From Agromyces sp. ISL-38 (GTDB taxonomy: Bacteria; Actinomycetota; Actinomycetes; Actinomycetales; Microbacteriaceae), in contig NZ_JAGGPF010000010.1 of the NCBI RefSeq assembly GCF_018613935.1, forward strand, positions 372,001-436,000: DNA of 64,000 bases, read 5' to 3'. This document shows, piece by piece, positions 8,919-17,820 of the stretch. The notes under the pieces are model-generated. The model was given only the letters and a program-made list of their open reading frames with translations, did no database searches and was not told where the DNA came from. Positions within the stretch are counted from its first letter, which is position 1; each line of letters begins with the position of its first letter. Position numbers and translations under genes: made by a program.

Positions 8919-8946
8919 ACGCTACGCCGCCCCCTGCATATTTCAA
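8919..8946 (-). promoter_or_regulatory. dps promoter (-35 TTGAAA, 16 bp, -10 TAGCGT)
   Basis: On the minus strand TTGAAA (8946-8941) is separated by 16 bp from TAGCGT (8924-8919), giving a leader of about 30 nt before the dps ATG. No clear iron or OxyR operator palindrome is visible. Confidence 0.5.
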
Positions 8947-9013
8947 GGAAGGAGAGCCTCCGCTCACCGGTGCTGGAATGCACGTGCGGATTCGCCGCGA
9001 GGGACGATCGAGG

Positions 9014-9019
9014 TAGCGT
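9014..9019 (+). promoter_or_regulatory. -10 box (TAGCGT) for the cation-efflux-like gene
   Basis: TAGCGT ends 6 nt before GTG 9026, a leaderless arrangement that supports the GTG start over the in-frame ATG at 9035. Confidence 0.45.
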
Positions 9020-9025
9020 CGAGGT

Positions 9026-9694
9026 GTGCTTCAGATGACGGATGCCTCGCGCCGGGTGGTGCTCCAACAGCGCATCCGCGCGGTGGTCGCCTTCACCATC
9101 GCCTACAACGTGATCGAGGCGATCATCGCCCTCGCCGCCGGCGCAGCCGCGACGTCCGCCGCCCTCATCGGATTCGGACTCGACTCGATCGTCGAGGTGC
9201 TCTCCGCGGCCGCGGTGGCGTGGCAGTTCGCGGCTCCCGATCCCGAGCGGCGCGAGCGCACGGCTCTTCGCATCATCGCGGTCTCGTTCTTCGCCCTCGC
9301 CGCGTGGGTCTCGGTCGATGCGGTGCTCTCGCTCGCCGGCGTGCGCGAGCCCGCGCCGAGCCCGGTGGGCATCGCGCTCGCGGCGGTGAGCCTCGGGGTC
9401 ATGCCCGTGGTCAGCTGGATCGAGCGCCGCGCCGGCCGCGAACTCGGTTCGGCCTCGGCGGTCGCCGACTCGAAGCAGACACTCATCTGCAGTTATCTCT
9501 CCGCGGCGCTGCTCGCGGGCCTGCTGCTCAACGCGCTGCTCGGCTGGGCGTGGGCCGACGCGATCGCGGCGCTCGTGATCGCCGGCTTCGCGGTGCGCGA
9601 GGGCGTTGAGGCGTGGCGTGGCGATGCGTGCGCGGAGCCCGTGGCGGTACTCACCGGCGAGCGCGAGGCGCACGAGCATGATCACGATGACTGA
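9026..9694 (+). CDS. Cation diffusion facilitator-like membrane protein
   Basis: 222 residues, about six membrane helices, no cytoplasmic CDF tail domain. Landmarks suggesting the CDF transmembrane domain are GLDSIVEVLSA in helix 2 (Asp and Glu where metal ligands sit) and ADSKQT...ADA in the helix 5-6 region. The C-terminus ends EHDHDD, a likely metal-binding tail. The protein probably exports a divalent metal across the cytoplasmic membrane, but substrate is not predictable. A start at GTG 9026 fits the -10 box; it diverges from dps, which is interesting because both concern metal handling. Confidence 0.75.
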   Translation: MLQMTDASRRVVLQQRIRAVVAFTIAYNVIEAIIALAAGAAATSAALIGFGLDSIVEVLSAAAVAWQFAAPDPERRERTALRIIAVSFFALAAWVSVDAVLSLAGVREPAPSPVGIALAAVSLGVMPVVSWIERRAGRELGSASAVADSKQTLICSYLSAALLAGLLLNALLGWAWADAIAALVIAGFAVREGVEAWRGDACAEPVAVLTGEREAHEHDHDD

Positions 9695-9723
9695 GCGTTG
9701 TTGCCGTGTGTTGTTGCCGTATA

Positions 9724-9797
9724 TGGAGGGGATGACGGGAATCGAACCCGCGTAATCAGTTTGGAAGACTGAGGCTCTACCATTGAGCTACATCCCC
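9724..9797 (-). tRNA. tRNA-Gly (anticodon TCC)
   Basis: Cloverleaf on the minus strand: acceptor GGGGATG/CATCCCC, D-stem GCTC/GAGC, anticodon loop containing TCC (plus-strand 9763-9765), T-arm GGTTCGAT. The discriminator T is followed by an encoded CCA (9726-9724). Reads GGA/GGG glycine codons. Confidence 0.96.
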
Positions 9798-9873
9798 GCG
9801 CACCCGCTCGCGGGCACTGGATCATCGTAGTACACGATGCATTCCCTACAGTGACGCGCTGCCGCATCCGCCC

Positions 9874-12800
9874 TTATCGCAGTGACGCGATCGAGCGGAT
9901 GGTGCCGCGCGCGAGTCGCAACTGACGCTCGTAGGTCGCGGCGAGCACGACGAAGAGCACGCCTGCGATGCCGAGCCACAGCCACCACCACATAGCCTCG
10001 TAGAGCGCGGTGATCCACGGCCAGAGCTGCACGATCGCGTGCACGAGCAGCACGCCGCCGCCGAGGAGCAACGGGGCTTGGAGACGACGCATTGCCCCGG
10101 CGAGGACCACGAGGGCGGCGACGATGCCGAGCGTGACGTTTCGCCAGAGCTCGGGGTCGGTGAAGTCGGCGATGAGCGGCGGGATCAGCAGCACCGCGAG
10201 GCCGATCCCGAGCGCCGGCCAGCTGCCGAGCTCGGGGGAGCGGCGCATCCGGAACCACCCCGCGCCGATGAGTGCGACACCCACCGAGGCCGTGACGAGG
10301 TCGAACGGATCGACCTCGCCGGGCACGAGCACCGCGAGTCCGCCGAGCGCGAGCACGCCGATCGTCGCCCAGCTGAAGACGGGCCCGGCGACGGGCCGGG
10401 CGGTCGTCGCAGTGGCCGCGATATGCGCGAGCGCGAACAGCGGGAAGAGCACCGCAGCACGCAGCGTCGGCTGCTCGCCGGAGACGATCGCAACCACCGT
10501 GGGCACGGCTGCCAGGGCGACGGATGCCGCGAGCAGCGACTCCGCGAGCCACGTAGGCCGTGACTCGACCCGCGCCCATGTGACCGCGATCACGACGCCC
10601 GCCGCAAGCGCCACGAGCGGCCAGAACTCGACGAACAACACACTGTCGTCGGCGCCGGTCGCGATCGCCGAGCCGCGCACGAGCGCCGCGCCGGTGACCG
10701 CGGTCCAGCCGGCAACCACGCCGAGGAGTCGTACGGGCACGCCTCGACCCGACTCGGGCAGGAACGCGGCGGCGATCGCCACGACGATGCCGATCGACAC
10801 GAGCACGAGGGTGCGCAGCTCGGCGTCTGCGCTCGAGCCCACGCTCGGCAGCACCGCGATCGCGGCAGCCGTGCCGAAGAGCGCGGTGCGGCCGGAAGCG
10901 CGTGTGTCGTCGGTGGCTCGCCGCCACGTGATCAGCCCGCCCGCCACGCCGAGCGCGGCCGCGAGGGGGAGCGTGTAGGCCTCGACGTTGTCGACGCCCT
11001 CACCGGCGAGCCGCGCCCACACCGTTGCGACACCGAGCGCGAGGCTCAACCAGGCGAGGTGCCGGCTCGGCTGCTCGCCGCCGACGGGGTCGCCGTAGAG
11101 CGCCGCCATCACGATCGGCACCGGCGTGAGGAGCAGCAGCACGAGCCACAGCTCATCGTTCGCGGACGTTCCCGCTGCGGCCATCAGCACGGCGGTGACG
11201 CCCGCGAGCGCGACCGCGGCGCTCCAGGCGAGCCGCAGGTTGCGCACGTGTGCCGGCGGAGCCGAATGCGCGAGCGCGGCGGAGAGCAGCGTCGCGCCGG
11301 CGACGCCGACTCCGACGAACTCGGGGCCGAGCACCTCGTCGACGGCGGCCGCCGAGGCGAGGGAGAGGGCGAGCGGCGTCGCGGCGGCGAACGCGATGCG
11401 CATCGCCGAGGAGGTGCCGATGCGCACCCACAGGATGCCCGCGACGACGAACACGAGGGCGGGGAGCCAGCGCAGGTCGAGTCCCGGCTCGAATGCGAGC
11501 GCGGCGAGCGCCACGACGGATGTCCCGAACAGCGGCGCGACGACGGCCAGCTGATCGCGCGGGCTGCCGCGCCGCACGAGCGCCGCACCGGCGAGCAGCA
11601 CGGCGCCGCCCGTCGCGAGCCACATCCACGGCGACGTCCACGGGGCGACGAGCTCGGCATCGGCAGCGGCGAGCCACAGCGGGATCGAGAACAGGGCGGC
11701 CGCCAGCAACGCCGCCGCGACGGCGAGATGCGCCGCACCGGCGCGAGTCGCGGCATCCGCGGTCCAGACCCGGCGTGCGAACACCCTGCCCGCGATGGTG
11801 ATCGCGATGACGGCGGCGATCACCCACGGCCAGATCGCGGTGTTCGCATAGCCGGCCCACCAGGCGAGCGCGCCACCGCTGCCACCGACGATGAGCAACG
11901 TCACGAGGAGGCCGGGCACGGTGAAGCGCCGCAGCATGACGGCGAGCGCGAGTGCCCCGGCGGCGAGGGCGAGGAGGACCGCGGCCGAGACCGTGCCCGG
12001 TGCGATGGCGCCGGCGACGAGCACGCCGGCGAGTGCCGAGCCGATCGGCACCGCTGCCAACAGACGTGCACGGCCGACGAGCCAGGTCACGACGAGCGCG
12101 CTGGCAGCGATGACGAACGGCACGAGCATGGTGCCCAATTGGAACTCGGTTGCGATGAAATCGATGGGGGCATCGGCGTCGAGCTGCCATGGCTGAAGAC
12201 TTGCGGTGTACCGCGCGAAGATCGCACCGATGCCGAGGAACGCCCCCGGAATCGCCGCGGCGACCGTCACGGCGGCGGCGGCGACGCACGCCCGGAACGC
12301 GTCCCGTGAGATCGGCGGAACCAAGCGGGTGCCTACGGCGATCACGGACGCGACGGCGCCGGCCGCCGCCGGAGCGAGCCAGATCGCGAGTTCCCACTCG
12401 AGTTCGGCGAAGACCGAAACGGCCGCGGCCAGGGCGAGACCCACCCCGCACGCGGGAGCCGCGATTCGCGCCCACACGGGCGACGTCCCGGCACCACGGG
12501 TGCGCAACGCGACGAGCGCGAGCAACCAAGCCGTTGCGATCGCGAGGAACGTCCACAGCTCGTTCCACCCAACTTCGGGCAGCGCCCAGGCGGCCGACAC
12601 CAAGCCGAGCCCGCCGCCGGCGAATCCCGCCGAGAGCACGATCACTCGCTCGGTCGAGCGCGGCATGACCAACGCGGCCGTGCCGAGCAGCGACGCGGCG
12701 AGCGATCCGAGCCAGACGCCGGTGGCGAACTCGGACTCCGGCGCCGCTTCGAACGCGAGCAGGAAGACGCCCGCCGGCGCGAACCCCGCCGCGGCGAACC

Positions 12801-13638
12801 CGGCGACGCGGATGCCGCTGACGACGCGCACCCCCAAGAGCAGCAGCCCGACTACGAGCAGGGCGCCGCCCGTGTACCCGGCAGCGCCGATGGTGTCGGT
12901 GCCGAACAGCCCATTGGCCCGCACGATCCACACGTCGAGCAGCAATAGCACGATGGCGACGGATGCCACGCCCTCGGCAGTGCCCGGCAGGCGACGCGCC
13001 CGTAGCAGCCACGCGACCCCGAGCACGAGCACGCTCGCCGCCGCGATGATGACCGATCGCGTCTCGAGGCTTCCTTCGCGATACGCGAAGAAGAGGAACA
13101 CGATCGCCGTGATCGAGAGGAGCACGACGCCGAGAGTGAGCAGCAGGACCTGCACGCCGGAGCGGCCCGAACGCGCGTCACCTCGACCGGGAACGGATGC
13201 CGCGGGCGGCTGCGGCACCGTCGGCGCAGGCGGTGCCGCGGCCGCTGCCTGCGCTGAGGCTGCTGCAGGCACCGGGGCTGCTGGGGGAGCCGGCGCAGCC
13301 GCCGGGACCACCGCGGGCGCGGACGTTGCCGCCGTTGCCGCCGCAGGCGCCCACGTTGCACCCACGCCGGCACTCGCCGCCTCGGCCCGCTCCGCTTGGA
13401 CCGCGCGCATCCGCGTGATGAGGTGCTGGCGCCGACCCTCGTCTTCGTACACGCGAGTGCCCGCCGCGAGGAGCTCCGCAGCCTCGGGCACGGCGAGGTC
13501 GACCCCGCACGTGTCGCAGCGCGCAGACGAGAGCGGCGAGAAGCATGCCGGGCAGAGTGTCGTGTCGATGAGGTGTGCGGGATCTGCCGGCCAGCGGCGA
13601 AGATCGCGCATCGAAGCAGCGGGTGGGCGGTCGCTCAT
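9874..13638 (-). CDS. Very large polytopic membrane protein with N-terminal zinc ribbon (SCO7613 C-terminal-like)
   Basis: 1254 residues from ATG 13638. Residues about 25-45 form a zinc ribbon (CPAC...CDTC). A short helical, Arg-rich stretch is followed by an Ala/Pro-rich linker (about 80-150). The remainder is a long series of hydrophobic helices, thirty or more by eye, broken by short loops. Resembles actinobacterial proteins annotated by the SCO7613 C-terminal domain; function unknown. The open frame continues upstream through the tRNA-Pro gene, so the true start must lie below that; MSDRPP at 13638 is the best ATG. A C-terminal tail (YERQLRLARGTIRSI) is basic. No recognisable enzyme motif. 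Confidence 0.75.
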   Translation of the reverse strand: MSDRPPAASMRDLRRWPADPAHLIDTTLCPACFSPLSSARCDTCGVDLAVPEAAELLAAGTRVYEDEGRRQHLITRMRAVQAERAEAASAGVGATWAPAAATAATSAPAVVPAAAPAPPAAPVPAAASAQAAAAAPPAPTVPQPPAASVPGRGDARSGRSGVQVLLLTLGVVLLSITAIVFLFFAYREGSLETRSVIIAAASVLVLGVAWLLRARRLPGTAEGVASVAIVLLLLDVWIVRANGLFGTDTIGAAGYTGGALLVVGLLLLGVRVVSGIRVAGFAAAGFAPAGVFLLAFEAAPESEFATGVWLGSLAASLLGTAALVMPRSTERVIVLSAGFAGGGLGLVSAAWALPEVGWNELWTFLAIATAWLLALVALRTRGAGTSPVWARIAAPACGVGLALAAAVSVFAELEWELAIWLAPAAAGAVASVIAVGTRLVPPISRDAFRACVAAAAVTVAAAIPGAFLGIGAIFARYTASLQPWQLDADAPIDFIATEFQLGTMLVPFVIAASALVVTWLVGRARLLAAVPIGSALAGVLVAGAIAPGTVSAAVLLALAAGALALAVMLRRFTVPGLLVTLLIVGGSGGALAWWAGYANTAIWPWVIAAVIAITIAGRVFARRVWTADAATRAGAAHLAVAAALLAAALFSIPLWLAAADAELVAPWTSPWMWLATGGAVLLAGAALVRRGSPRDQLAVVAPLFGTSVVALAALAFEPGLDLRWLPALVFVVAGILWVRIGTSSAMRIAFAAATPLALSLASAAAVDEVLGPEFVGVGVAGATLLSAALAHSAPPAHVRNLRLAWSAAVALAGVTAVLMAAAGTSANDELWLVLLLLTPVPIVMAALYGDPVGGEQPSRHLAWLSLALGVATVWARLAGEGVDNVEAYTLPLAAALGVAGGLITWRRATDDTRASGRTALFGTAAAIAVLPSVGSSADAELRTLVLVSIGIVVAIAAAFLPESGRGVPVRLLGVVAGWTAVTGAALVRGSAIATGADDSVLFVEFWPLVALAAGVVIAVTWARVESRPTWLAESLLAASVALAAVPTVVAIVSGEQPTLRAAVLFPLFALAHIAATATTARPVAGPVFSWATIGVLALGGLAVLVPGEVDPFDLVTASVGVALIGAGWFRMRRSPELGSWPALGIGLAVLLIPPLIADFTDPELWRNVTLGIVAALVVLAGAMRRLQAPLLLGGGVLLVHAIVQLWPWITALYEAMWWWLWLGIAGVLFVVLAATYERQLRLARGTIRSIASLR

Positions 13639-13841
13639 GGGCACACTCTGCCACGGGGGAGTTCCCACATCGTGGAACATCCACACTCGAATCGGTGCAA
13701 GTTCAGTGCCCAACGGGTGTTGAGGACCGGTGCACGCAACAGCGGGCCCGTCGGCTGTGCAGTAGACTTTCGTGGGTCCACCCGACTGACGCGTGCTTCG
13801 GCATGCCTGCGTGGGTGAATCGACGAGTTGAGTCGGCGACT

Positions 13842-13915
13842 CGGGGCGTAGCTCAGCTTGGTAGAGCGCCCGCTTTGGGAGCGGGAGGTCGCAGGTTCGA
13901 ATCCTGTCGCCCCGA
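13842..13915 (+). tRNA. tRNA-Pro (anticodon TGG)
   Basis: Acceptor CGGGGCG/CGCCCCG, D-arm AGCTCAGCTTGGTAGAGC, anticodon stem CCCGC/GCGGG with loop TTTGGGA (anticodon 13876-13878), T-arm CAGGTTCGAATCCTG, discriminator A. CCA is not encoded (CGA follows). It lies 48 bp upstream of the tig start codon and may be co-transcribed with it. Confidence 0.96.
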
Positions 13916-13963
13916 CGAGTGCAGTACTCGACACGAACTTCCACACAACAGGAGATCTTCCAC

Positions 13964-15388
13964 ATGCCGACCACTTCGGTTGAGAAGCTGAGCCCGACGC
14001 GCGCCAAGCTCACCATCTCGGTGACGCCCGAGGAGCTGAAGCCCAGCATCACCCACGCTTACAGCCACATCGCCGAGCAGATCAACGTGCCCGGCTTCCG
14101 CAAGGGCAAGGTGCCGCCGCCCATCGTCGACCAGCGTGTCGGCAAGGCCGCGGTGCTCGAGCACGCGGTCAACGAGGGCCTCGACGGCTTCTACCGCGCG
14201 GCCGTCGCCGAGCACGAGTTGCGCCCCCTCGGCCGTCCCGAGGCCGACATCGTCGAGTGGCCGAACGAGAAGGACTTCTCGGGCGACCTGCTGCTCGCGA
14301 TCGAGGTCGACGTGCGACCCGAGATCGAGCTGCCCGACTACGAGGGCCTCGAGCTCACGGTCGATTCGGTCGAGGTCGGCGACGACGAGGTCAACGAAGA
14401 GCTCGAGCGTCTCCGCAGCCGCTTCGGCACTCTCATCACCGTCGACCGCCCGGCCAAGTCGGGCGACTTCGTCACCCTCGATCTCGTCGCCATGATCGCC
14501 GACGTCGAGGTCGACACCGCGAGCGGCATCTCCTACGAGCTCGGCTCTGGCGAACTGCTCGAGGGCATCGACGAGGCACTCGACACGCTCTCCGCGGGCG
14601 AGACCACCACCTTCGACTCGAAGCTCCTGGGCGGCGACCACGAGGGCGAGACCGCCGAGATCACCGTCACCGTCACCGCTGTCAAGGAGCGCGAGCTTCC
14701 CGAGGCCGACGACGACTTCGCACAGATCGCGAGCGAGTTCGACACGCTCGACGAGCTCAAGGCGAGCCTGCGCGAGCAGGTCGCCGGCTCCAAGTCGTTC
14801 GGCCAGGGCAACCAGGCCCGCGACCTCCTCGTCGAGAAGCTCCTCGAGCTCGTCGACGTGCCGATCGCGCAGGCCGTCATCGACGACGAGGTGCAGCGTC
14901 ACCTCGAGAGCGAGAACCGCCTCGAAGACGACGAGCACCGCGCCGAGGTCGCCGAGTCGAGCGCGAAGGCGTTCCGCACCCAGATCGTCCTCGACACCAT
15001 CGCCGAGGCCGAGAAGGTGCAGGTCAGCCAAGACGAGCTCACCCAGTACCTCGTGCAGGGCGCTGCCCAGTACGGCATGGACCCGAACGAGTTCGTGCAG
15101 GCACTCAGCCAGAACGGCCAGATCCCGGCCATGGTCGGCGAGGTCGCCCGCAACAAGGCGCTCGCGATCGCGCTCGGCAAGGCGAAGGTGACGGATGCCG
15201 CAGGCAACCCCGTCGACCTCTCCGAGTTCACGGCCGTGGCCGACGAGGCCGGGGCGACGGATACCGCAGCCGACGCGGAGGCGCCCGCCGAGAGCGCTGA
15301 CGAGGCCGCTGCGGCCGAGGCCGAGCCCGCCGAGGAGCCGAAGAAGCCGGCCCGCAAGCGCGCCGCCAAGAAGGTCGACGCCGAGTAG
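13964..15388 (+). CDS. tig: Trigger factor
   Basis: 474 residues. Ribosome-associated chaperone with peptidyl-prolyl isomerase activity. The N-terminal domain carries the ribosome-binding signature GFRKGKVP (residues about 44-51; FRK contacts L23). The FKBP-like PPIase domain spans about 155-240, and the C-terminal helical arms about 250-420. A long Ala/Glu/Lys tail (from about 425, ending [10 protein letters not shown]) is typical of actinobacterial trigger factors. ATG 13964 is selected because AGGAG lies 9 nt upstream and [10 protein letters not shown] matches the family start. A strong terminator follows. It precedes the clp genes, the standard bacterial order. Confidence 0.97.
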   Translation: MPTTSVEKLSPTRAKLTISVTPEELKPSITHAYSHIAEQINVPGFRKGKVPPPIVDQRVGKAAVLEHAVNEGLDGFYRAAVAEHELRPLGRPEADIVEWPNEKDFSGDLLLAIEVDVRPEIELPDYEGLELTVDSVEVGDDEVNEELERLRSRFGTLITVDRPAKSGDFVTLDLVAMIADVEVDTASGISYELGSGELLEGIDEALDTLSAGETTTFDSKLLGGDHEGETAEITVTVTAVKERELPEADDDFAQIASEFDTLDELKASLREQVAGSKSFGQGNQARDLLVEKLLELVDVPIAQAVIDDEVQRHLESENRLEDDEHRAEVAESSAKAFRTQIVLDTIAEAEKVQVSQDELTQYLVQGAAQYGMDPNEFVQALSQNGQIPAMVGEVARNKALAIALGKAKVTDAAGNPVDLSEFTAVADEAGATDTAADAEAPAESADEAAAAEAEPAEEPKKPARKRAAKKVDAE

Positions 15389-15406
15389 TCAGCACACACC
15401 ACCGTG

Positions 15407-15440
15407 AAACGGGGTCGGGCCATGCGCCCGGCCCCGTTTT
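15407..15440 (+). terminator. Rho-independent terminator after tig
   Basis: Stem AAACGGGGTCGGGC pairs with GCCCGGCCCCGTTT (one G-T wobble) around loop CATGC and runs into TTTT. It begins 18 nt after the tig stop. Confidence 0.85.
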
Positions 15441-15460
15441 GCGTCGCAGGGGAGGACACC

Positions 15461-15943
15461 GTGAACGATTGGCAGCACCGCGTCGACGCCGTCTGGGAGC
15501 ACGCCTCCACACTCGGCGACGATGAAGTCATCCGGCGCATCGACGGGCTCGCCGCCGAACGGCCGGCCGACGACCCGGTCGCACTGTTCGAACGAGCCGG
15601 AGCCCGCGACTCCGCCGGCCTCGAGGCCCAAGCCGAACTGCTCTACCGCTCAGCACTCGCGGGCGGCCTGAGCGGCACTGAACGCGTGCAGGCGCACGTG
15701 CAGCTCGCGTCGACGATCCGAAACCTCGGGCGTCCGCTCGAGTCGATCGCCCTGCTCGACGAGATCGAGCCCCACGCGGGCGAGCTGCGCGACGCGGTGG
15801 TCGCATTCCGCGCGCTCGCGCTCGTCGACGCGGGCGACGCCCGGCGCGCGGCATCCGACACCCTCGCAGCCCTCGCACCGCACCTGCAGCGCTACGGCGT
15901 GTCGCTCGCCGCGTACGCCGCGGAGCTCGCGGCATCCGCCTAG
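15461..15943 (+). CDS. Tetratricopeptide repeat protein
   Basis: 160 residues from GTG 15461, preceded by GGGGAGG. The helical repeat pattern fits a TPR_5-like fold: alternating Ala/Leu-rich helices, with LFERAGARDSAG, VQLASTIRNLG and LALVDAGDARRA marking repeat turns. A small soluble protein, probably a protein-protein interaction module; partner unknown. It sits between the tig terminator and clpP1, where it may share regulation with protease genes. The start upstream of 15461 would run through the terminator hairpin and is rejected. Confidence 0.75.
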   Translation: MNDWQHRVDAVWEHASTLGDDEVIRRIDGLAAERPADDPVALFERAGARDSAGLEAQAELLYRSALAGGLSGTERVQAHVQLASTIRNLGRPLESIALLDEIEPHAGELRDAVVAFRALALVDAGDARRAASDTLAALAPHLQRYGVSLAAYAAELAASA

Positions 15944-16016
15944 GGCGAACAGCCCGATCCGCGTGCGTTGCACCGGATAGATTCGAGTGAACGCGACAAC
16001 GGAAACGGAGCAACAC

Positions 16017-16604
16017 ATGGCCGAACCGACACTGGCTCCCAGTGTTTTCGATCGACTGCTGAGGGACCGCATCATCTGGCTGGGTTCCGAAGTGCGTGAC
16101 GACAACGCCAACGAGATCGCGGCGAAGCTGCTGCTCCTCGCCGCAGAAGACGCCAAGAAGGACATCTTCCTCTACGTCAACTCGCCCGGTGGTTCGATCA
16201 CCGCCGGCATGGCGATCTACGACACGATGCAGTTCGTGCCGAACGACATCGTCACCGTCGGCATCGGCATGGCCGCCTCGATGGGGCAGCTGCTGCTCAC
16301 CGCCGGCACCAAGGGCAAGCGCTACATCACCCCCAACGCCCGAGTGCTGCTGCACCAGCCGCACGGCGGCTTCGGCGGCACCGCGAGCGACATCCAGACC
16401 CAGGCGCAGCTGATCCTCGACATGAAAAAGCGGCTCGCCGAGATCACGGCTGAGCAGACCGGCAAGAGCGTCGCGCAGATCAACGCCGACGGCGACCGCG
16501 ACCGCTGGTTCAACGCGCGTGAGGCCCTCGAGTACGGTTTCGTCGACCACATCCGCGAGTCGGCACTCGACGTGGCCGGCGGCGGCGGCACCGACCAGGC
16601 GTAG
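16017..16604 (+). CDS. clpP1: ATP-dependent Clp protease proteolytic subunit 1
   Basis: 195 residues. Serine peptidase subunit of the Clp complex. Catalytic triad Ser88 (GMAASMG), His113 (LLHQPHGG) and Asp162 (GDRDRWF) is intact. ATG 16017 follows ACGGAG; an in-frame GTG at 15987 would add 10 residues and is less likely. clpP2 starts 26 bp downstream. In actinobacteria ClpP1 and ClpP2 form a mixed two-ring tetradecamer working with ClpX or ClpC1, so the pair is expected to be co-transcribed and co-assembled. Confidence 0.96.
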   Translation: MAEPTLAPSVFDRLLRDRIIWLGSEVRDDNANEIAAKLLLLAAEDAKKDIFLYVNSPGGSITAGMAIYDTMQFVPNDIVTVGIGMAASMGQLLLTAGTKGKRYITPNARVLLHQPHGGFGGTASDIQTQAQLILDMKKRLAEITAEQTGKSVAQINADGDRDRWFNAREALEYGFVDHIRESALDVAGGGGTDQA

Positions 16605-16630
16605 GCACCGAGAGAAGAGAGAACGAGCGA

Positions 16631-17299
16631 ATGAACATCCCTGCTTTCGGCGGCACCGCATTCAGCGGCGTCCAAGCCCCGGGCTCGCGCTACATCCTGC
16701 CGAGCTTCGAGGAGCGCACGGCCTACGGCTACAAGCGTCAAGACCCCTACGCCAAGCTCTTCGAGGACCGCATCATCTTCCTCGGCGTGCAGGTCGACGA
16801 CGCGTCGGCCGACGACATCATGGCCCAGCTCCTCGTGCTCGAGTCGATGGACCCCGACCGCGACATCATCCTCTACATCAACTCGCCCGGTGGCTCCTTC
16901 ACCGCGATGACGGCGATCTACGACACGATGCAGTACATCCGTCCGCAGATCCAGACGGTCGTGCTCGGCCAGGCGGCTTCGGCGGCGGCGGTCATCGCGG
17001 CGGCCGGCACCCCGGGCAAGCGACTTGCGCTGCCGAACGCCCGCGTGCTCATCCACCAGCCCGCGATGGGCGAGGCAGGTCACGGCCAGGCGTCCGACAT
17101 CGAGATCCAGGCCGCCGAGATCATGCGCATGCGCTCGTGGCTCGAAGAGACGCTCTCGCGCCACTCGAACCACACGCAGGAGCAGGTCAACAGCGACATC
17201 GACCGCGACAAGATCCTCTCGGCGAGCGAGGCGCTCGATTACGGCCTCATCGACCAGGTGCTCACCTCGCGCAAGAGCCTCCCGGCGCTGGCGAAGTAA
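16631..17299 (+). CDS. clpP2: ATP-dependent Clp protease proteolytic subunit 2
   Basis: 222 residues with a longer N-terminal propeptide-like region (residues 1-30) than ClpP1. Catalytic triad: Ser117 (GQAASAAA), His142 (VLIHQPAMG) and Asp193 (DIDRDK). The substrate-channel motif SPGGSFTAM lies near 85-93. Partner of ClpP1 in the heteromeric actinobacterial peptidase. Preceded by AGAGAAGAGAGAACGAG, a purine-rich ribosome site. A broken ATPase gene lies between it and clpX, so the usual clpP2-clpX linkage is interrupted by about 520 bp. Confidence 0.96.
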   Translation: MNIPAFGGTAFSGVQAPGSRYILPSFEERTAYGYKRQDPYAKLFEDRIIFLGVQVDDASADDIMAQLLVLESMDPDRDIILYINSPGGSFTAMTAIYDTMQYIRPQIQTVVLGQAASAAAVIAAAGTPGKRLALPNARVLIHQPAMGEAGHGQASDIEIQAAEIMRMRSWLEETLSRHSNHTQEQVNSDIDRDKILSASEALDYGLIDQVLTSRKSLPALAK

Positions 17300-17309
17300 A
17301 CCTCCCAGC

Positions 17310-17706
17310 GTGACGAACGCGGCGGATGACTGGCTCCATGACAGCCGGGCCATCCGCCGCGTTTCGCTGTACTCGGATGCCCCGGTCGATCCATCGGCGT
17401 GGCCGGCCACGGTCCCGGCCGTCGCCCAGCTGATCGGCGAGGGCGGCTTGGAGTTCGCGCCGGGACTCACGTTCCTCGTGGGGGAGAACGGCAGCGGCAA
17501 GTCAACGCTCCTCGAGGGCGTCGCGATGGCCTACGGGCTTCCGCGCGACGCACTCGCCGATCCTCGCCTCCGTGCCCGGCGCGACGATCCTCGAACTGGG
17601 CGAGTGGGGCATCCGCCGAGTCGAGTGGAACGAACTCGAGCTCGTCTCACATTGGCGCGCGTATCTCGACGATCCACGGCGCTATCTGCGTCATCTGCTC
17701 GACTGA
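17310..17706 (+). pseudogene. Remnant of an ABC-type AAA family ATPase gene (internal deletion plus frameshift)
   Basis: From GTG 17310 the frame encodes about 77 codons of an ATPase N-terminus with an intact Walker A (VGENGSGKST) and the following helix EGVAMAYGL. Coding then switches to the +1 frame, where THSPILASVPGATILELGEW and ...DPRRYLRHLLD give a typical C-terminus of the same family, ending TGA 17704. The central hundred or so residues (Q-loop, ABC signature, Walker B) are absent. The junction lies near 17535-17550. Family members are about 250 residues. Inference: a deletion joined the two ends out of frame. Such ATPase genes are common neighbours in actinobacteria but I cannot tell its original role. 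Confidence 0.8.
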
Positions 17707-17820
17707 CCAGCGTGGTTCGCGCCCGGCGAAACACGGTTCGTGTCGAATCCGCGGGCGCTACCCACCATGTGCCCGATCTCGGGCTAGGCTCGGAACAGAC
17801 TCGTCGAGAGGGAGGCTGCG

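Noticed and set aside
8885..9685. Minus-strand extension upstream of dps
   Set aside because: Antisense to the CDF-like gene; Dps family start and Shine-Dalgarno fit ATG 8884.
9697..9724. Repeat GTTGTTGCCGT / TGTTGTTGCCGT beside tRNA-Gly
   Set aside because: Only two short copies, so no CRISPR or recombination repeat is supported.
13639..14052. Upstream extension of the large membrane protein
   Set aside because: It would run through the tRNA-Pro gene and into tig; the sequence there is not protein-like.
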